Below, piece after piece: positions 33,321-43,814 of a stretch of DNA of 64,000 bases. This stretch comes from an uncultured Paracoccaceae bacterium. Its GTDB lineage: Bacteria > Pseudomonadota > Alphaproteobacteria > Rhodobacterales > Rhodobacteraceae. Below the pieces are notes generated by a model, which saw nothing but the letters and a program-made list of their open reading frames with translations, did not search any database and was not told the DNA's origin. The stretch is taken from the NCBI GenBank assembly GCA_947500055.1, contig CANMQO010000004.1, positions 310,001 to 374,000 of the forward strand, given 5' to 3'. A program made the translations under genes and the position numbers. Each line of letters opens with the position of its first letter. Position 1 is the stretch's first letter.

Positions 33321-33814
33321 GTGGCACCGATCAGCGCCAGCGCATCCGGCGGTGGCGCTTGTTCGATCCGGCGATAGGTTTTCCCGTCGGTCGTGCGTTC
33401 CACCAGCCGGTGGTCGATCAGTGACCGGCGCAGGAGGGCGTGATCGCCAAAGCTGTGCCCGGCCTTGAGGATTGCATTCACCTGCGCCTCTGACACATCC
33501 GTGCGCGCGGGCAGGGCGGCCCAGAATACCCAGAGACACAGCCCCTGTACCTTTGTCTGTTTGGGCCAGCGCGTCATGATCCCGTTTTCAAATACCCGCA
33601 AGGCGCGGTCGCGCCTTTTGATGTCCGCAGGTTTTGCGATCGCGGGCTTTGCGGCTTTCAGATGTTGATAATTGTCATACCCTGCGGCCTTGGCCACCAT
33701 AGTCAGCATGGTCGCATGGCTGGGAAATGCGTCGCGTTGTTGAAGCGCGCTGCGCAGGGATCTGGTGAAACCGGACAGGTCGTTGATGGTGATTGAGGTT
33801 GCCTCGCGTGGCAT
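33305..33814 (-). CDS. DUF2087-domain protein, 169 aa
   Basis: The C-terminal half has the DUF2087 pattern: RALRVFENGIMTRWPKQTKVQ, LCLWVFWAALPARTDVSEAQVNAIL and FGDHALLRRSLIDHRLVERTTDGKTYRR, a small winged-helix-like domain seen in regulators. The N-terminal 60 residues are unlike the usual DUF2087 start but include SHATMLTMVAKAAGYDNYQHLKAA, a short helix-turn-helix-like stretch resembling a glyoxalase superfamily-linked fragment. I choose the ATG ending at 33814 (MPREATS), with AAAGG 7 bases upstream; an earlier ATG adds MKGQT. It overlaps the enoyl-CoA hydratase by 16 bases. Probably a transcription regulator. Confidence 0.7.
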   Translation of the reverse strand: MPREATSITINDLSGFTRSLRSALQQRDAFPSHATMLTMVAKAAGYDNYQHLKAAKPAIAKPADIKRRDRALRVFENGIMTRWPKQTKVQGLCLWVFWAALPARTDVSEAQVNAILKAGHSFGDHALLRRSLIDHRLVERTTDGKTYRRIEQAPPPDALALIGATQRPS

Positions 33815-33973
33815 GGTCTGGCCTTTCATGTGATATGCCGGACCCGCTGATCGGGGTGATGGTCGCCCTTGTCGTCCGGCTGAAAAGGTCAGCTTTCCGG
33901 TATTGCCAATGTCAGGTTTAGCGTGGCCCGTTGGGGCCGGCGACGCCTTGGTGAACTGATGACCAAGGATTGC

Positions 33974-34483
33974 TTAGCCCGAATTGGGTGGTCGTGGCAA
34001 GGCAAAGTAGACGCTGTCGGACCAGACGCCGTTGATGCAGAATGTGTTTTGGGCGCGGTGGGTTTCGTGAAAGCCAAGTTTCCGTAACAGCCCGCAGGAG
34101 GCCGCGTTTAACGGGTCAGCATCGGCGGTCAGTTGGTCATGGTCGGTGTTCGCGAAGATATGCGGGATAATGGCGTTCATCGCCTCTGTCAGGATACCTT
34201 GCCGCCAATATTTCGGGTTGAGCATGAAGCCGATTTCGTCACCGCTGAAATTTCCGGCATTGCCGATATAGCTGTCGTCAATTGTGATCTGAAAATTGAC
34301 AGGTGCCCTAGCCCAAGCGGCGATGCGTCGGTCGAGCAAATCCTTTGTCACATCCGGGCCTTCATGCGGCGCCGTGGACCAATAGCGCATGGCGGCAGGG
34401 TCGCTATAGATGGCGAACATCGGCTCGAGGTCGCGCGCCAGAGGTTCGCGTAATACCAGCCTTTTGGTGGTCAACACCGTCAT
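33974..34483 (-). CDS. GNAT-family N-acetyltransferase
   Basis: An acetyltransferase of the RimJ/RimL-like group. TTKRLVLREPLARDLEPMF at the N-terminus, GFMLNPKYWRQGILTEAMNAII near residue 85, and AASCGLLRKLGFHETHRA near 130 (acetyl-CoA binding and C-terminal helix) are the family blocks. It has 169 aa. It sits just downstream of the gltA terminator on the same strand. Acceptor unknown: proteins, small amines or antibiotics are all possible in this family. Confidence 0.85.
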   Translation of the reverse strand: MTVLTTKRLVLREPLARDLEPMFAIYSDPAAMRYWSTAPHEGPDVTKDLLDRRIAAWARAPVNFQITIDDSYIGNAGNFSGDEIGFMLNPKYWRQGILTEAMNAIIPHIFANTDHDQLTADADPLNAASCGLLRKLGFHETHRAQNTFCINGVWSDSVYFALPRPPNSG

Positions 34484-34492
34484 GGTGCAACG

Positions 34493-34519
34493 AAAAAGGG
34501 CTGCCCGTTAGACAGCCCC
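34493..34519 (-). terminator. Rho-independent terminator of gltA
   Basis: On the minus strand, GGGCTG and CAGCCC form a 6-base stem with a 9-base loop, followed by five T. It starts 7 bases after the gltA stop and precedes the GNAT gene start. Confidence 0.8.
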
Positions 34520-34525
34520 CGGATA

Positions 34526-35821
34526 TCAACGTTTTTCGATATCGACATAGTCGCGTGCCATTTCGCCCAGATAAAGCTGGCGTGGCCGTCCGATTTTCAG
34601 TTGTGGGTCGGCAAGCTGTTCTTTCCATTGGGAAATCCAGCCCACTGTCCGCGCCAGCGCAAAGACTGGCGTGAACATGGATGTCGGAAAACCCATCGCC
34701 TCTAGAATGATGCCGGAATAGAAATCGACATTCGGGAACAGTTTCTTTTCGGCAAAGTATGGATCGGCCAGGGCCTGTTTTTCCAATTCCTTGGCGACCT
34801 GCAGGATCGGGTTGTTTTCGACACCCAGCAGGTCCAGCACCTCGTCCGCGCTTTCCTTCATCACGGTCGCGCGTGGGTCGAAGTTCTTGTAAACCCGGTG
34901 CCCAAAGCCCATCAGGCGGTAGTTGTCGTTCTTATCTTTGGCGCGGGCGATGAATTCGGGAATCCTGTCAACAGTGCCAATTTCCTTGAGCATCTCAAGA
35001 CAGGCCTGATTGGCCCCACCATGTGCAGGGCCCCAAAGGCAGGCAATACCTGCGGCAATACAGGCGAACGGGTTTGCCCCGGACGACGAGGCCAGACGCA
35101 CGGTCGAGGTGGAAGCGTTTTGTTCGTGGTCCGCATGCAGCGTGAAAATCCGGTCCATCGCGCGGCTAAGGATCGGGTTGACGTTGTATTCCTCTGCCGG
35201 GACGGCAAAGCACATATGCAGGAAGTTTGCAGCGTAATCGAGGTCATTGCGCGGATACACGAATGGCTGCCCGATGGAATACTTGTAAGCCATCGCAGCA
35301 ATTGTCGGCATCTTGGCGATCAGGCGGATCGACGCGACCTCGCGCTGATGTGCGTCATTGATATCGGTTGAATCGTGGTAGAAGGCCGACATTGCTCCGA
35401 TTACGCCAACCATGGTGGCCATTGGATGTGCATCGCGCCGGAACCCGCGGAAGAACATGTGCATCTGCTCGTGAATCATCGTGTGATTGGTCACGAGGTT
35501 TTCAAATGTCTCCAGCTCCTCTGCGGACGGGAGTTCACCATAAAGCAGCAGGTAGCAGACTTCGAGGTAGTGTGATTTGCCAGCCAGTTGTTCGATGGGG
35601 TAGCCGCGATGCAGCAATTCGCCTTTTTCACCGTCGATATAGGTGATTGTGCTGTCGCAGGCAGCGGTCGAGGTGAAACCCGGGTCATAGGTGAAGACAT
35701 CAGCCTGGCCGTAGAGTTTACGAATGTCGATCACGTCCGGGCCGCCGGATGGGGAATGCACAGGCAATTCGTATGTCTTACCCTTGATCGTCAGCGTCGC
35801 GGTGTCGGTGTTTTCAGCCAT
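34526..35821 (-). CDS. gltA: Citrate synthase
   Basis: This enzyme condenses oxaloacetate and acetyl-CoA at the head of the TCA cycle. The catalytic histidine is in [13 protein letters not shown] near residue 310, the catalytic aspartate lies in [19 protein letters not shown] near 365, and [30 protein letters not shown] near 235 is typical of the type II hexameric enzyme. The length is 431 aa from MAENTD (ATG ending at 35821); the longer frame adds MHGPRRGTN without a ribosome site. An AATTCG-type palindrome lies upstream at 35895-35911. The terminator downstream makes it a single-gene transcript. Confidence 0.97.
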   Translation of the reverse strand: MAENTDTATLTIKGKTYELPVHSPSGGPDVIDIRKLYGQADVFTYDPGFTSTAACDSTITYIDGEKGELLHRGYPIEQLAGKSHYLEVCYLLLYGELPSAEELETFENLVTNHTMIHEQMHMFFRGFRRDAHPMATMVGVIGAMSAFYHDSTDINDAHQREVASIRLIAKMPTIAAMAYKYSIGQPFVYPRNDLDYAANFLHMCFAVPAEEYNVNPILSRAMDRIFTLHADHEQNASTSTVRLASSSGANPFACIAAGIACLWGPAHGGANQACLEMLKEIGTVDRIPEFIARAKDKNDNYRLMGFGHRVYKNFDPRATVMKESADEVLDLLGVENNPILQVAKELEKQALADPYFAEKKLFPNVDFYSGIILEAMGFPTSMFTPVFALARTVGWISQWKEQLADPQLKIGRPRQLYLGEMARDYVDIEKR

Positions 35822-35894
35822 ATTTGTTCCCCTTCTGGGCCCGTGCAAATAGACTGCACCGGCGCGGCCTGCGTCGTTGTTGCCCAGTTACTGA

Positions 35895-35911
35895 CAATTC
35901 GTAACGAATTG
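35895..35911. promoter_or_regulatory. Palindrome between gltX and gltA
   Basis: CAATTCG and CGAATTG are perfect 7-base arms separated by TAA, 74 bases upstream of the gltA start and 4 bases after the gltX stop. It may be an operator of gltA; AT-rich arms make a terminator less likely. The regulator is unknown. Confidence 0.4.
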
Positions 35912-35914
35912 GTT

Positions 35915-37309
35915 TCAGTTGCTGGCGTCCCTGATCCGGGCGATAGTTTCGTCCGGTCCAAGGACCAACATCATGTCAAAGACACTCGGGGTGGTGGCAC
36001 GTCCTGACAAGGCGGCGCGCAGGGGTCCTGCAAGCTTGCCCATCTTGATGTCATGCGCTTCGGCAACGGACGTAACGACCCTTTCGAGAGTGTCACGTGA
36101 CCAGCTAGCATTTTGCAGATGCGGCGTCAATTCTGACAGTATACCACGGGATACATCATCCAGATGTTTTGCCGCTTTGTCGTCTGGTTCTATTGGACGG
36201 TTTGTAAGGATAAATTGTGCTTTTTCAATAAGTTCCGGGAATGTCTTTCCACGCTCCTTTAGGCAGTACATGGCTTTCGCCATCAACTCTTCTTGCGCTT
36301 CCGTGAGGTCAGGTTGCCCCGTGACCGACAGGAATCCCTGTAACTCTTGCAGCAGTGCAGCATCGTCGCTGGCCGCGATATGCTGCCCGCAGATGTTTTC
36401 GAGCTTCTTGAAATCGAACCGGGCCGGTGATTTGCCGATACCGGACAGGTCGAACCATTCGCGCGCCTGCGCATCTGTGAAGAATTCGTCGTCTCCGTGG
36501 CTCCATCCCAACCGTGTCAGATAGTTCCGCATCCCGGCCGCCGGGTAGCCCATCGCCTGATATTCGGCGGCCCCTGTCGCACCGTGTCGCTTTGACAGTT
36601 TCTTGCCATCGGGACCGAAGATCAGGGGAATATGTGCCAATACCGGTTTGTCCCAACCCATCGCGTCATAAATCATATTCTGCCGAAAGGCGTTTGCCAG
36701 ATGATCATCCCCACGGATCACATGGGTCACCCCCATATCATGGTCATCCACAACCACAGCCAACATATAGACCGGCGTGCCGTCAGAGCGCAGCAGGATC
36801 ATATCGTCCAGCTGGTCATTGGCCCATGTCACATCGCCCTGCACCTGATCATGCAGGGTTGTTTCGCCGTCGCGGGGTGCTTTGATCCGGATCACGTAAG
36901 GCGCGTCTGGGTGATCGGCTGCATCCACCTCCCGCCATGGCGAGCGGTAGAGAGTTGAGGCCTTTTCCGCGCGGGCCTTTTCCCGAAAAGCTTCGATCTC
37001 TTCTTGCGTGCTGAAGCATTTATAGGCCTTGCCTGCGGCCAACAGCTCATGCGCCACTTCCGCATGCCGACCTGCATTGGCCGCCTGACTGGACGGTTCC
37101 CCATCCCAATCAAGGCCCAACCAGGTCAGCCCTTCAAGGATTGCCTGCTTGTTCTCAACCGAGGAGCGTGCCTTGTCCGTGTCTTCGATCCGCAACAGAA
37201 ACTTGCCACCCTGACCCCGGGCGTAAAGCCAGTTGAAAAGCGCTGTGCGCGCGCCGCCTATATGCAGCGCGCCGGTCGGAGATGGGGCAAAACGGGTGAC
37301 GACAGACAT
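35915..37309 (-). CDS. gltX: Glutamate--tRNA ligase
   Basis: Class I aminoacyl-tRNA synthetase, 464 aa. The HIGH motif appears as [24 protein letters not shown] near residue 9-32, and the KMSKS loop as [13 protein letters not shown] near 240. Many alphaproteobacteria carry two GltX-type enzymes that also charge tRNA-Gln; only this one is in view. The base composition of the first-read 3' end (36100-36300) is slightly AT-richer than the rest. It is followed 93 bases later by gltA on the same strand and divergent from comEC. Confidence 0.96.
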   Translation of the reverse strand: MSVVTRFAPSPTGALHIGGARTALFNWLYARGQGGKFLLRIEDTDKARSSVENKQAILEGLTWLGLDWDGEPSSQAANAGRHAEVAHELLAAGKAYKCFSTQEEIEAFREKARAEKASTLYRSPWREVDAADHPDAPYVIRIKAPRDGETTLHDQVQGDVTWANDQLDDMILLRSDGTPVYMLAVVVDDHDMGVTHVIRGDDHLANAFRQNMIYDAMGWDKPVLAHIPLIFGPDGKKLSKRHGATGAAEYQAMGYPAAGMRNYLTRLGWSHGDDEFFTDAQAREWFDLSGIGKSPARFDFKKLENICGQHIAASDDAALLQELQGFLSVTGQPDLTEAQEELMAKAMYCLKERGKTFPELIEKAQFILTNRPIEPDDKAAKHLDDVSRGILSELTPHLQNASWSRDTLERVVTSVAEAHDIKMGKLAGPLRAALSGRATTPSVFDMMLVLGPDETIARIRDASN

Positions 37310-37391
37310 GATGGGTTAACCTTTCGATAACCAGTTTTCCCCACTCTGTGGGCTTGGGCCGGGGGATACTAAGCCGAGGGGCGAAGGACAA

Positions 37392-39527
37392 GTGCGGGCG
37401 GTGATCGAAGATGTGCTTCTGGCACAGAGGGGGGCGTTGATCGGCTGGGTGCCGGTTTGTCTCGGCTGCGGTATCGGTGGCTACTTCTCGCTGCAGGATG
37501 AGCCGGGATTGCTGGCTTTTGGTGGGCTGACGATATGCGCAGTCCTGTTGTGGGCTTTGTCCCGTGTGGTGTCGGTCGCCTATGCGCCGATTATCGTGGG
37601 TCTGATGCTGGTCCTGATGGGCGCCGGTCTGGCGAAATGGCGCACAACCGCCTCAGAGGCGCCGGTGCTCGGCTTTCGTTACTATGGCCCGATCGAGGGC
37701 AGGGTCGTTGGGATTGACCGATCTGCCAGCGATGCGCCACGGCTGACACTGGATCAGGTGGTACTGGCAGATATGGCCCCTGCGCGCACGCCAACCCGGG
37801 TCCGCGTATCGGTTCATGGCGATCAGGTTCTGACGACCTATAGCCCGGGCGATACGCTGATCATGACCGGTCATCTTTCGCCCCCTGCGGGCCCCGCAGA
37901 GCCGGGCGGTTTTGATTTCCAACGCCATGCGTGGTTTCTGGAATTGGGCGCCGTTGGCTACACCCGGACGCCGGTTCTGCGGCTTGCAGCCCCTGCGCGC
38001 AGCGGTTGGACCGCGCGTGTCTTTGCCATGCGCATTGCGATTTCGCGTGCGGTGCAAACGGCGATGCCGGGTGAAACGGGCGCCTTTGCTGCCGCGATCA
38101 TGACGGGTGACCGTTCCGCGATGGGGAAGGCGACATTGGCCAATCTGCGCGCTGCCAATCTGGCGCATTTGTTGGCAATATCGGGGCTGCATATGGGGCT
38201 TTTGACCGGGTTTATCTTTGCGTTGGTGCGCGGCCTGTTCGCCTTGACCCCATTGGCTTTGTTCTGGCCTACAAAGAAAATAGCGGCCATTTTCGCCTTG
38301 CTCGTCGGTGTCTTTTATCTTGCCCTATCCGGCGGGAATGTTGCGACCGAACGTGCATTCATCATGGTCGGGGTGATGTTCCTGGCCGTCTTGCTGGACA
38401 GGCGGGCGCTGACATTGCGTGCCGTGGCTATCGCCGCCATCATCGTTTTGGTCTGGCAGCCAGAGGCGTTGATGGGGCCAGGGTTTCAGATGTCATTTGC
38501 GGCGACAACTGCTTTGGTCGCAGTGTTCGGCCATCTGCGGCGGATCGACATGCACCGGTTGCCGAAATGGGCGCGCGCGGTACTTTCTGTTGTCATATCA
38601 TCCTTCGTGGCCGGGTTGGCGACAGCCCCATTTGCTGCCGCCCACTTTAATCAAATCGCCCATTATGGGTTGATCGCAAATTTGTTGAGCGTGCCGCTAA
38701 TGGGTATTCTGGTGATGCCAGCCGCGGTGCTTGCCGTTTGTCTTGCCCCCTTTGGCCTATGGCAGGTCGGTCTGTGGTTTATGGATTTGGGCCTGCGCTG
38801 GATTTTGCATGTCGCGGCCGTGGTAGCCGGGCAGGAAGGCGCTGTGGGGCATGTGATTGCACCGCAGGGGATCGTGCTGCCAACGTTATCATTGGGCCTG
38901 TTGTTTCTGGTGCTGTGGCAAGGGCGACTGCGGTTCGCGGGGTTGGCTTGCGTGGTTATCGCCGGTTTTTTGTGGCAGCAAAGCGCGCGACCGGCGATGT
39001 TGGTGGCCGATAACGGAGCGCTGCTTGGTGTTCTGACGCACGAGGGGCGGGCCCTGTCAAAGCCGAAGGGCAGTGGGTTTGTTGCTGGCATCTGGCTTGA
39101 GAATGACGGTGCACCTGTGCCGCAGGACGTGGCGGCCGCCCGTCCCGGGTTGCACCGGACAGGACGGGTCGTCCGGGCTCATCTGGGTGATTGGGCGGTG
39201 GTGCAACTGTCCGGCAAAGTCGCCCTGGCTGACATGCCCGGCTGTGGTGGTGCTGACGTGCTGATCAGCAACCAAACCGATGCGGGTGATCGCCCATGCC
39301 TCGTCTATGATCTGCGCGCGTTGCGGCGTACCGGGGCGCTGGCCCTTGATCTTGCTAAAAACGGGGATCTACTGGTGACCTCTGCCCATGGGGTGGCGGG
39401 CAACCGTCCTTGGAACCGCAGGCAAGGCCCGGCAATGCCGCCCCACCGTCTGTCGTTGGCACAAAAAAGGGCGCCGGAGGCGCCCCAGTCGCATGGCGTG
39501 CTGCAGGCCTCAATAAGTGCGGATTAG
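37392..39527 (+). CDS. comEC: ComEC/Rec2 DNA-uptake channel
   Basis: ComEC forms the inner-membrane channel for single-stranded DNA in competence. The N-terminal DUF4131 region (residues about 30-190) has [25 protein letters not shown], and the Competence domain begins near residue 220 with [47 protein letters not shown] and continues through many membrane segments to about 500. The C-terminal part lacks a clear metallo-beta-lactamase HxHxDH motif, as in other short alphaproteobacterial forms. The start GTG 37392 is close to AAGGA, and GTG 37401 is an alternative. The 3' end runs through the lexA terminator and overlaps lexA by 18 bases. Confidence 0.92.
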   Translation: MRAVIEDVLLAQRGALIGWVPVCLGCGIGGYFSLQDEPGLLAFGGLTICAVLLWALSRVVSVAYAPIIVGLMLVLMGAGLAKWRTTASEAPVLGFRYYGPIEGRVVGIDRSASDAPRLTLDQVVLADMAPARTPTRVRVSVHGDQVLTTYSPGDTLIMTGHLSPPAGPAEPGGFDFQRHAWFLELGAVGYTRTPVLRLAAPARSGWTARVFAMRIAISRAVQTAMPGETGAFAAAIMTGDRSAMGKATLANLRAANLAHLLAISGLHMGLLTGFIFALVRGLFALTPLALFWPTKKIAAIFALLVGVFYLALSGGNVATERAFIMVGVMFLAVLLDRRALTLRAVAIAAIIVLVWQPEALMGPGFQMSFAATTALVAVFGHLRRIDMHRLPKWARAVLSVVISSFVAGLATAPFAAAHFNQIAHYGLIANLLSVPLMGILVMPAAVLAVCLAPFGLWQVGLWFMDLGLRWILHVAAVVAGQEGAVGHVIAPQGIVLPTLSLGLLFLVLWQGRLRFAGLACVVIAGFLWQQSARPAMLVADNGALLGVLTHEGRALSKPKGSGFVAGIWLENDGAPVPQDVAAARPGLHRTGRVVRAHLGDWAVVQLSGKVALADMPGCGGADVLISNQTDAGDRPCLVYDLRALRRTGALALDLAKNGDLLVTSAHGVAGNRPWNRRQGPAMPPHRLSLAQKRAPEAPQSHGVLQASISAD
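39463..39485 (-). terminator. Rho-independent terminator of lexA inside the comEC 3' end
   Basis: On the minus strand, GGGCGCC-TCC-GGCGCCC is a 7-base stem with a 3-base loop followed by six T. It begins 25 bases after the lexA stop and lies wholly within the last codons of comEC. Confidence 0.85.
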
Positions 39528-40196
39528 GCCCACAAGCCGCCCTTGCACCTTTACCTGATCGTCACGGAACACACGGGTTTCATAGGCCGGGTTTGCTGCC
39601 TCAAGCGCGATGGCATTGCCGTTCTTGCGGAACCGTTTCAACGTTGCCTCCTGACCTTCGACAAGGGCCACAACAATATCCCCATTATCGGCTGTATTTG
39701 TTTCGCGGATCACAACGACATCGCCATTGTTGATCCCTGCGTCGATCATCGAATCGCCTTTGACCTCAAGTGCATAGTGGTCGCCTTGGCCGATCATGGA
39801 TTGTGGCACGTGAACGTTGTGCGACACCTGGCTTATCGCTTCGATCGGGACACCTGCAGCGATCCGCCCCATGACAGGCAGTTCAACTGACCCAGTGTCA
39901 ACGGACATGGCGCGGGCAGGGGTGCTGTCAGGCTTGTCGCCATCGATCACACGCGGGGTAAAGCCGGTCTTGACCTGCATCGCATCCGGCAGTTTGACAA
40001 TTTCCAGGGCCCGCGCCCGATGCGCCAGACGTCGGATGAATCCGCGTTCCTCCAGCGCTGTGATCAGCCGGTGGATGCCGGATTTGGATCGCAGATCAAG
40101 CGCTTCTTTCATTTCATCAAAGCTTGGTGGAACACCATCGCGCTGCACGCGCTTGTGGATAAATTCCAGCAGATCGAGTTGCTTTTTGGTCAACAT
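39510..40196 (-). CDS. lexA: LexA repressor
   Basis: SOS master repressor, 228 aa. The N-terminal winged helix runs from [17 protein letters not shown] through [19 protein letters not shown]. The autocleavage site is [13 protein letters not shown] near residue 114 (Ala-Gly bond), the catalytic serine is in [15 protein letters not shown] near 150, and the lysine in [11 protein letters not shown] near 188. The protein matches the alphaproteobacterial type, which binds GTTC-N7-GTTC. Such a box lies at 40226-40240, 30 bases upstream of its start, so autoregulation is expected. In Rhodobacter LexA also influences gene transfer agent production (recalled, not shown here). Confidence 0.96.
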   Translation of the reverse strand: MLTKKQLDLLEFIHKRVQRDGVPPSFDEMKEALDLRSKSGIHRLITALEERGFIRRLAHRARALEIVKLPDAMQVKTGFTPRVIDGDKPDSTPARAMSVDTGSVELPVMGRIAAGVPIEAISQVSHNVHVPQSMIGQGDHYALEVKGDSMIDAGINNGDVVVIRETNTADNGDIVVALVEGQEATLKRFRKNGNAIALEAANPAYETRVFRDDQVKVQGRLVGLIRTY

Positions 40197-40225
40197 ATGC
40201 TCATCCCCTCACAGGTTTTGCTTAT

Positions 40226-40240
40226 GTTCTATCCATGTTC
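40226..40240. promoter_or_regulatory. LexA box GTTC-N7-GTTC upstream of lexA
   Basis: GTTC TATCCAT GTTC at 40226-40240 exactly matches the alphaproteobacterial SOS box and lies 30 bases upstream of the lexA start on the minus strand. Confidence 0.88.
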
Positions 40241-40269
40241 TTGTTTTGTGTCAAATATTCTGCGCGGGG

Positions 40270-41442
40270 TCAAAGCATGATGACATCAATCTGGTCGCCA
40301 ATTTGTCGTGCCGGATCGTTTACCGGACGGACGGCGAGGCAATTGGCATCGGCCAAAACGGTCAGCAGGGCACTGTCCTGCCGGTCAAAAATCTTGACAC
40401 CTTCAGGCCCAATATGCGCGCGCATGTAGTGTTCGCGCGGACCATTTGCACCGATGTCGCACGCCAGCATAGCTGTTCTGCGATCTGCCGCCTGCGCACC
40501 CAGGCCCAGCATTTTACGAATAACCGGGGCCAGAAAGACATGCCCGCAAACCATCGCCGAAACCGGGTTTCCGGGAAGTCCAATCATGGTGGCCTTGCCC
40601 ATCCGGCCCGCCATAAGCGGTTTGCCCGGACGCATGGCGATTTTGTAAAATGCCCGCTCCATGCCAAGGGATTGCGCCACATCACCCACCAGATCGTGAT
40701 CTCCCACCGACGCGCCGCCAATTGTGATGATCAGGTCAGCGTCTTTGGCCAAACCAAAGCAGATTTCCAGCGACTTCACATTGTCTCGTGCAATCGGCAG
40801 TAGTCGGGCCTGCGCGCCCAGATCTTCGACAATGCCCGCGATTCCATAGCTGTTTGACGCTATGATTTGATCGGGGCCGGGGTTTTCACCCGGTTGGACC
40901 AGTTCATCCCCGGTGGCGATGACCGCCACCACGGGCCGACGTGTCACCGTCACATCAGCGATGTTCATTGAGGCGAGCAATGCGATATCGGATGGGGTGA
41001 GGAGGCGTGGCGCATTGATGGTATCGCCCACCACGAAATCGGCGCCGGCAGGCCGCACATGCGGTTTGCTGTCCAGTTTGTCACCCAGCGTGATGATGTC
41101 GCCGGTGCGGGTGACGTCCTCTTGTATGATGACCCGGTCAGTGCCTGCGGGCAGAGGGGCGCCGGTGAATATCCGCGCGGCTTCCCCCTTGCGGACCGTG
41201 CCAGTGTAGCCATGGCCGGCGGCAGCTTCGCCCAGCACAGTGAACCGTGCCCCGTTTTCGACATCAGCGTCTGATACCGCATATCCATCCATGGCCGAGG
41301 CAGCAAAGGGCGGTTGATCGCGGCGCGCGGTCGCAGACGCCGCAAGAACGCGGCCGTTTGCCTTGATCAGGGGAACTGTTTCGGGTGGCAGCGTATCGAC
41401 CAGCGCAAACAACCGGGTCAGGGCGTCGTCAACCGTGATCAT
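40270..41442 (-). CDS. moeA: Molybdopterin molybdotransferase MoeA
   Basis: MoeA inserts molybdate into adenylylated molybdopterin. Family blocks are [12 protein letters not shown] near residue 47, [19 protein letters not shown] near 90, and [11 protein letters not shown] near 240 with PGKPLMAGR and [16 protein letters not shown] near 275-300. The length is 390 aa. It is the last gene of the tightly overlapped trpG-trpD-DUF3592-ung-trpC-moaC-moeA run; the start overlaps moaC by 4 bases. lexA follows 73 bases downstream with its own SOS promoter. Confidence 0.95.
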   Translation of the reverse strand: MITVDDALTRLFALVDTLPPETVPLIKANGRVLAASATARRDQPPFAASAMDGYAVSDADVENGARFTVLGEAAAGHGYTGTVRKGEAARIFTGAPLPAGTDRVIIQEDVTRTGDIITLGDKLDSKPHVRPAGADFVVGDTINAPRLLTPSDIALLASMNIADVTVTRRPVVAVIATGDELVQPGENPGPDQIIASNSYGIAGIVEDLGAQARLLPIARDNVKSLEICFGLAKDADLIITIGGASVGDHDLVGDVAQSLGMERAFYKIAMRPGKPLMAGRMGKATMIGLPGNPVSAMVCGHVFLAPVIRKMLGLGAQAADRRTAMLACDIGANGPREHYMRAHIGPEGVKIFDRQDSALLTVLADANCLAVRPVNDPARQIGDQIDVIML

Positions 41443-41918
41443 GGGTTTTTGAACCGGCCCGATTTACCACCGTCTTTCAGTGTCAGGCGGATGCCGCTGA
41501 TTTCCATGTCTTTTTGCACGGCCTTGACCATGTCGTAGACTGTCAGAGCTGCAGTGGAGACGGCGGTGAGCGCTTCCATCTCAACGCCGGTTTGCCCGCC
41601 GGTTTTGACCGTTGCGGTGATCTGTATACCGGGGATGTTTTCGTCAGGTGTGAGATCCAGGGCAACTCTGGTAATAGGCAGCGGATGACAGAGCGGGATC
41701 AGGTCAGCTGTTTTCTTGGCCCCCATGATGCCGGCGATCCGTGCAATGCCCAGCACGTCGCCCTTGCCCGCACGCCCTTCGGTGATCATGGCAAGCGTTT
41801 CGCGCGTCATGCGGATATGCCCCTTGGCCACCGCGACGCGGGCAGTCACGGGCTTATCCGAGACATCAACCATATGGGCTTGTCCGTCCTTGTCAAAATG
41901 GGTGAGGTCGGACATCAC
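41439..41918 (-). CDS. moaC: Cyclic pyranopterin monophosphate synthase
   Basis: MoaC, with MoaA elsewhere in the genome, makes precursor Z of molybdopterin. Conserved stretches are [14 protein letters not shown] at residues 17-30, [30 protein letters not shown] near 52-81, and [23 protein letters not shown] near 112-134. The length of 159 aa is usual. The start overlaps the trpC stop by 4 bases, and its own stop overlaps moeA. Confidence 0.96.
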   Translation of the reverse strand: MMSDLTHFDKDGQAHMVDVSDKPVTARVAVAKGHIRMTRETLAMITEGRAGKGDVLGIARIAGIMGAKKTADLIPLCHPLPITRVALDLTPDENIPGIQITATVKTGGQTGVEMEALTAVSTAALTVYDMVKAVQKDMEISGIRLTLKDGGKSGRFKNP

Positions 41919-42721
41919 ATGCCTCCCCTTGGCGGGTTGGCGAGCAGGGAACGTGTTGCCGCTTCCACATCCTCTTGCCGCATCAGGCTTTCGCCGATCA
42001 GGAAACGCCGGGCACCATAGCGCGCCATGTCAGCCAGTTCTTCCGGTGTGTTCAACCCGCTCTCGCAGACAATCATCCGGTCCGCAGGCACCAGTTTGGA
42101 CAAGGTCCGTGTGGTATCAAGCGTGGTCTCAAAGGTTTTGAGGTTGCGGTTATTGATCCCCATCAGCGGCGATTTGAGATGCGTCGCACGTTCCAGTTCC
42201 TCCGCGTCATGCACCTCGATCAGCACGTCCATGTTCCATGCAATTGCAGCTTCTTCCAGCTCTTGCGCCTGCGCGTCGCTGACAGACGCCATGATGATCA
42301 GGATGCAATCAGCATGAAGCGCGCGCGCTTCGGCCACCTGATAGGGGTCATACATGAAATCCTTGCGAAGGGCAGGGAGGTCACAGGCACTGCGGGCGGC
42401 AGTCAGATAGCTGTCATCGCCCTGAAAACTGGGCGTATCGGTCAATACCGACAGGCAGGTTGCCCCACCGGCGGCATAGGCCTGCGCCAGAGCGGGGGGA
42501 TCAAAATCGGGGCGGATCAGACCCTTGGACGGGCTGGCCTTCTTGATCTCCGCGATCAGGCCGTAGCCTTCGCGGGCGGCATCTGACAGGCTTTGGGTGA
42601 AACCGCGTGTCGGCGGGGCCTGTTGTGCTGCGGCCTCGACATCCGCCAGAGAACGGCTGGCTTTGCGTGCTGCCACCTCTTCCAGCTTGTAGGTTTTGAT
42701 CTTTTCGAGAATGTCGCTCAT
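41915..42721 (-). CDS. trpC: Indole-3-glycerol phosphate synthase
   Basis: TrpC closes the indole ring in tryptophan synthesis. The (beta/alpha)8 family blocks are [21 protein letters not shown] near residue 56 (catalytic lysine region), [12 protein letters not shown] near 117, and [18 protein letters not shown] near 183, with [12 protein letters not shown] near 220. The length is 268 aa. It overlaps ung upstream and moaC downstream, each by 4 bases. ung and a DUF3592 gene interrupt the otherwise expected trpD-trpC junction. Confidence 0.96.
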   Translation of the reverse strand: MSDILEKIKTYKLEEVAARKASRSLADVEAAAQQAPPTRGFTQSLSDAAREGYGLIAEIKKASPSKGLIRPDFDPPALAQAYAAGGATCLSVLTDTPSFQGDDSYLTAARSACDLPALRKDFMYDPYQVAEARALHADCILIIMASVSDAQAQELEEAAIAWNMDVLIEVHDAEELERATHLKSPLMGINNRNLKTFETTLDTTRTLSKLVPADRMIVCESGLNTPEELADMARYGARRFLIGESLMRQEDVEAATRSLLANPPRGGM

Positions 42722-43359
42722 GGGTCCGCCCAGTGGATTGGTTCCTGCCCTTGTTCAATAAGCCACTGGTTGGCGGTTGAAAATGGGCGCGACCCGAAAA
42801 AGCCGCGATGGCAGGATAACGGAGATGGATGCGCGGACTTCAAGACCAGATGATCATCGGAAATGTGTTTTGCATAAGCCTGCGCGGGGCCGCCCCATAG
42901 GATAAAGATGCGCGGCCGGTCGTTAAGCCGTGCGATAACCTGACGGACCAGCCCGGCCCAACCCAGATGCGCATGCGCTTTGGGTTTGCCGGGCGGCACG
43001 GTCAGAGCGGTATTCAGCAACAACACACCCTGATCGGCCCAATCGTGCAGGCCGGTTCGGGTTCTTTTTTGCCCCAGATCCGTTTCAATCTCCTTGAAAA
43101 TATTGCCCAGACTATCAAGCCGTCCGCCAAAACTGTCAGGTATGGAAAAAGCCAAACCGTCGGCTTTGCCCGGCGAATGATAGGGATCTTGCCCGATGAT
43201 AACGATTTTGGTGTCGGCGGGCTGACATTGTTCCAATGCGGCAAATGTCAGATTTGGGGGCGGCAGGAATGTATCGTTCAACCGCGTTTCAATGCCGGGC
43301 AAGTCGGCGTGAAAGAACTCCAATTCCGACCAGTTTCCCAGTCGGGACAGATCAAACAT
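42718..43359 (-). CDS. ung: Uracil-DNA glycosylase
   Basis: Ung removes uracil from DNA. The catalytic water-activating motif [17 protein letters not shown] is near residue 56, the uracil-specific NTALTV is near 117, and [18 protein letters not shown] near 185 supplies the histidine-serine minor groove loop. The length is 213 aa. The gene sits between DUF3592 and trpC with overlaps of 8 and 4 bases, so it is expressed as part of the tryptophan message. It is probably a later insertion into a trpGDC unit. Confidence 0.94.
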   Translation of the reverse strand: MFDLSRLGNWSELEFFHADLPGIETRLNDTFLPPPNLTFAALEQCQPADTKIVIIGQDPYHSPGKADGLAFSIPDSFGGRLDSLGNIFKEIETDLGQKRTRTGLHDWADQGVLLLNTALTVPPGKPKAHAHLGWAGLVRQVIARLNDRPRIFILWGGPAQAYAKHISDDHLVLKSAHPSPLSCHRGFFGSRPFSTANQWLIEQGQEPIHWADP

Positions 43360-43810
43360 CAGTTTTCTTACGTCTGAAGAGGCTTAGCGCACCACTTATG
43401 AAAAATAGAAACAGGCCAATGCCGCAGATGATCAAGCCGCCGGTCAGTTTCGACTGTGCTGCACCAGAGAGCTGACCCGGGAAAATCTCGTGCAGAGCAG
43501 GATTGTCAGGGCTGAACGTCACCTCAAGCACCGAGCCATTGTTGACGACGCGGTGCAGAGGGACCGGTACTGGCCGCTCAAAGGTAACCTGCTGCGCACC
43601 GGTGCTGAAGGAATACCGGATTTTGTGACTGTTGTTTCTGCTTTCGCCAGCGACAATCCATTTTTGTGTTACGGTGGCCTGCGCTGTGACGCCATTGCGC
43701 TGAAGGCCGGATGCTTCATTCAACTGCAAAACAGCCGTCACCGCGAGCCAACCACCAAGAACAATTGTTGCTGCTGATATCAGGGTAATGATCAGAGACC
43801 TGATTTTCAT
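43352..43810 (-). CDS. DUF3592 membrane protein, 152 aa
   Basis: The protein has one membrane segment at residues 7-28 (LIITLISAATIVLGGWLAVTAVL), a beta-rich periplasmic or extracytoplasmic middle (VTQKWIVAGESRNNSHKIRYSFSTGAQQVTF), and a second membrane segment near the C-terminus (GGLIICGIGLFLFFISGALSLF). VLEVTFSPDNPALHEIFPG matches the DUF3592 family, which has no known function. The gene lies between trpD (4-base gap) and ung (8-base overlap). Confidence 0.82.
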   Translation of the reverse strand: MKIRSLIITLISAATIVLGGWLAVTAVLQLNEASGLQRNGVTAQATVTQKWIVAGESRNNSHKIRYSFSTGAQQVTFERPVPVPLHRVVNNGSVLEVTFSPDNPALHEIFPGQLSGAAQSKLTGGLIICGIGLFLFFISGALSLFRRKKTDV

Positions 43811-43814
43811 GTTC

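Noticed and set aside
33305..33829. Toxin or phage origin for the DUF2087 protein
   Set aside because: No antitoxin-like partner or mobile gene is adjacent, and the C-terminal domain is a known regulator-type family.
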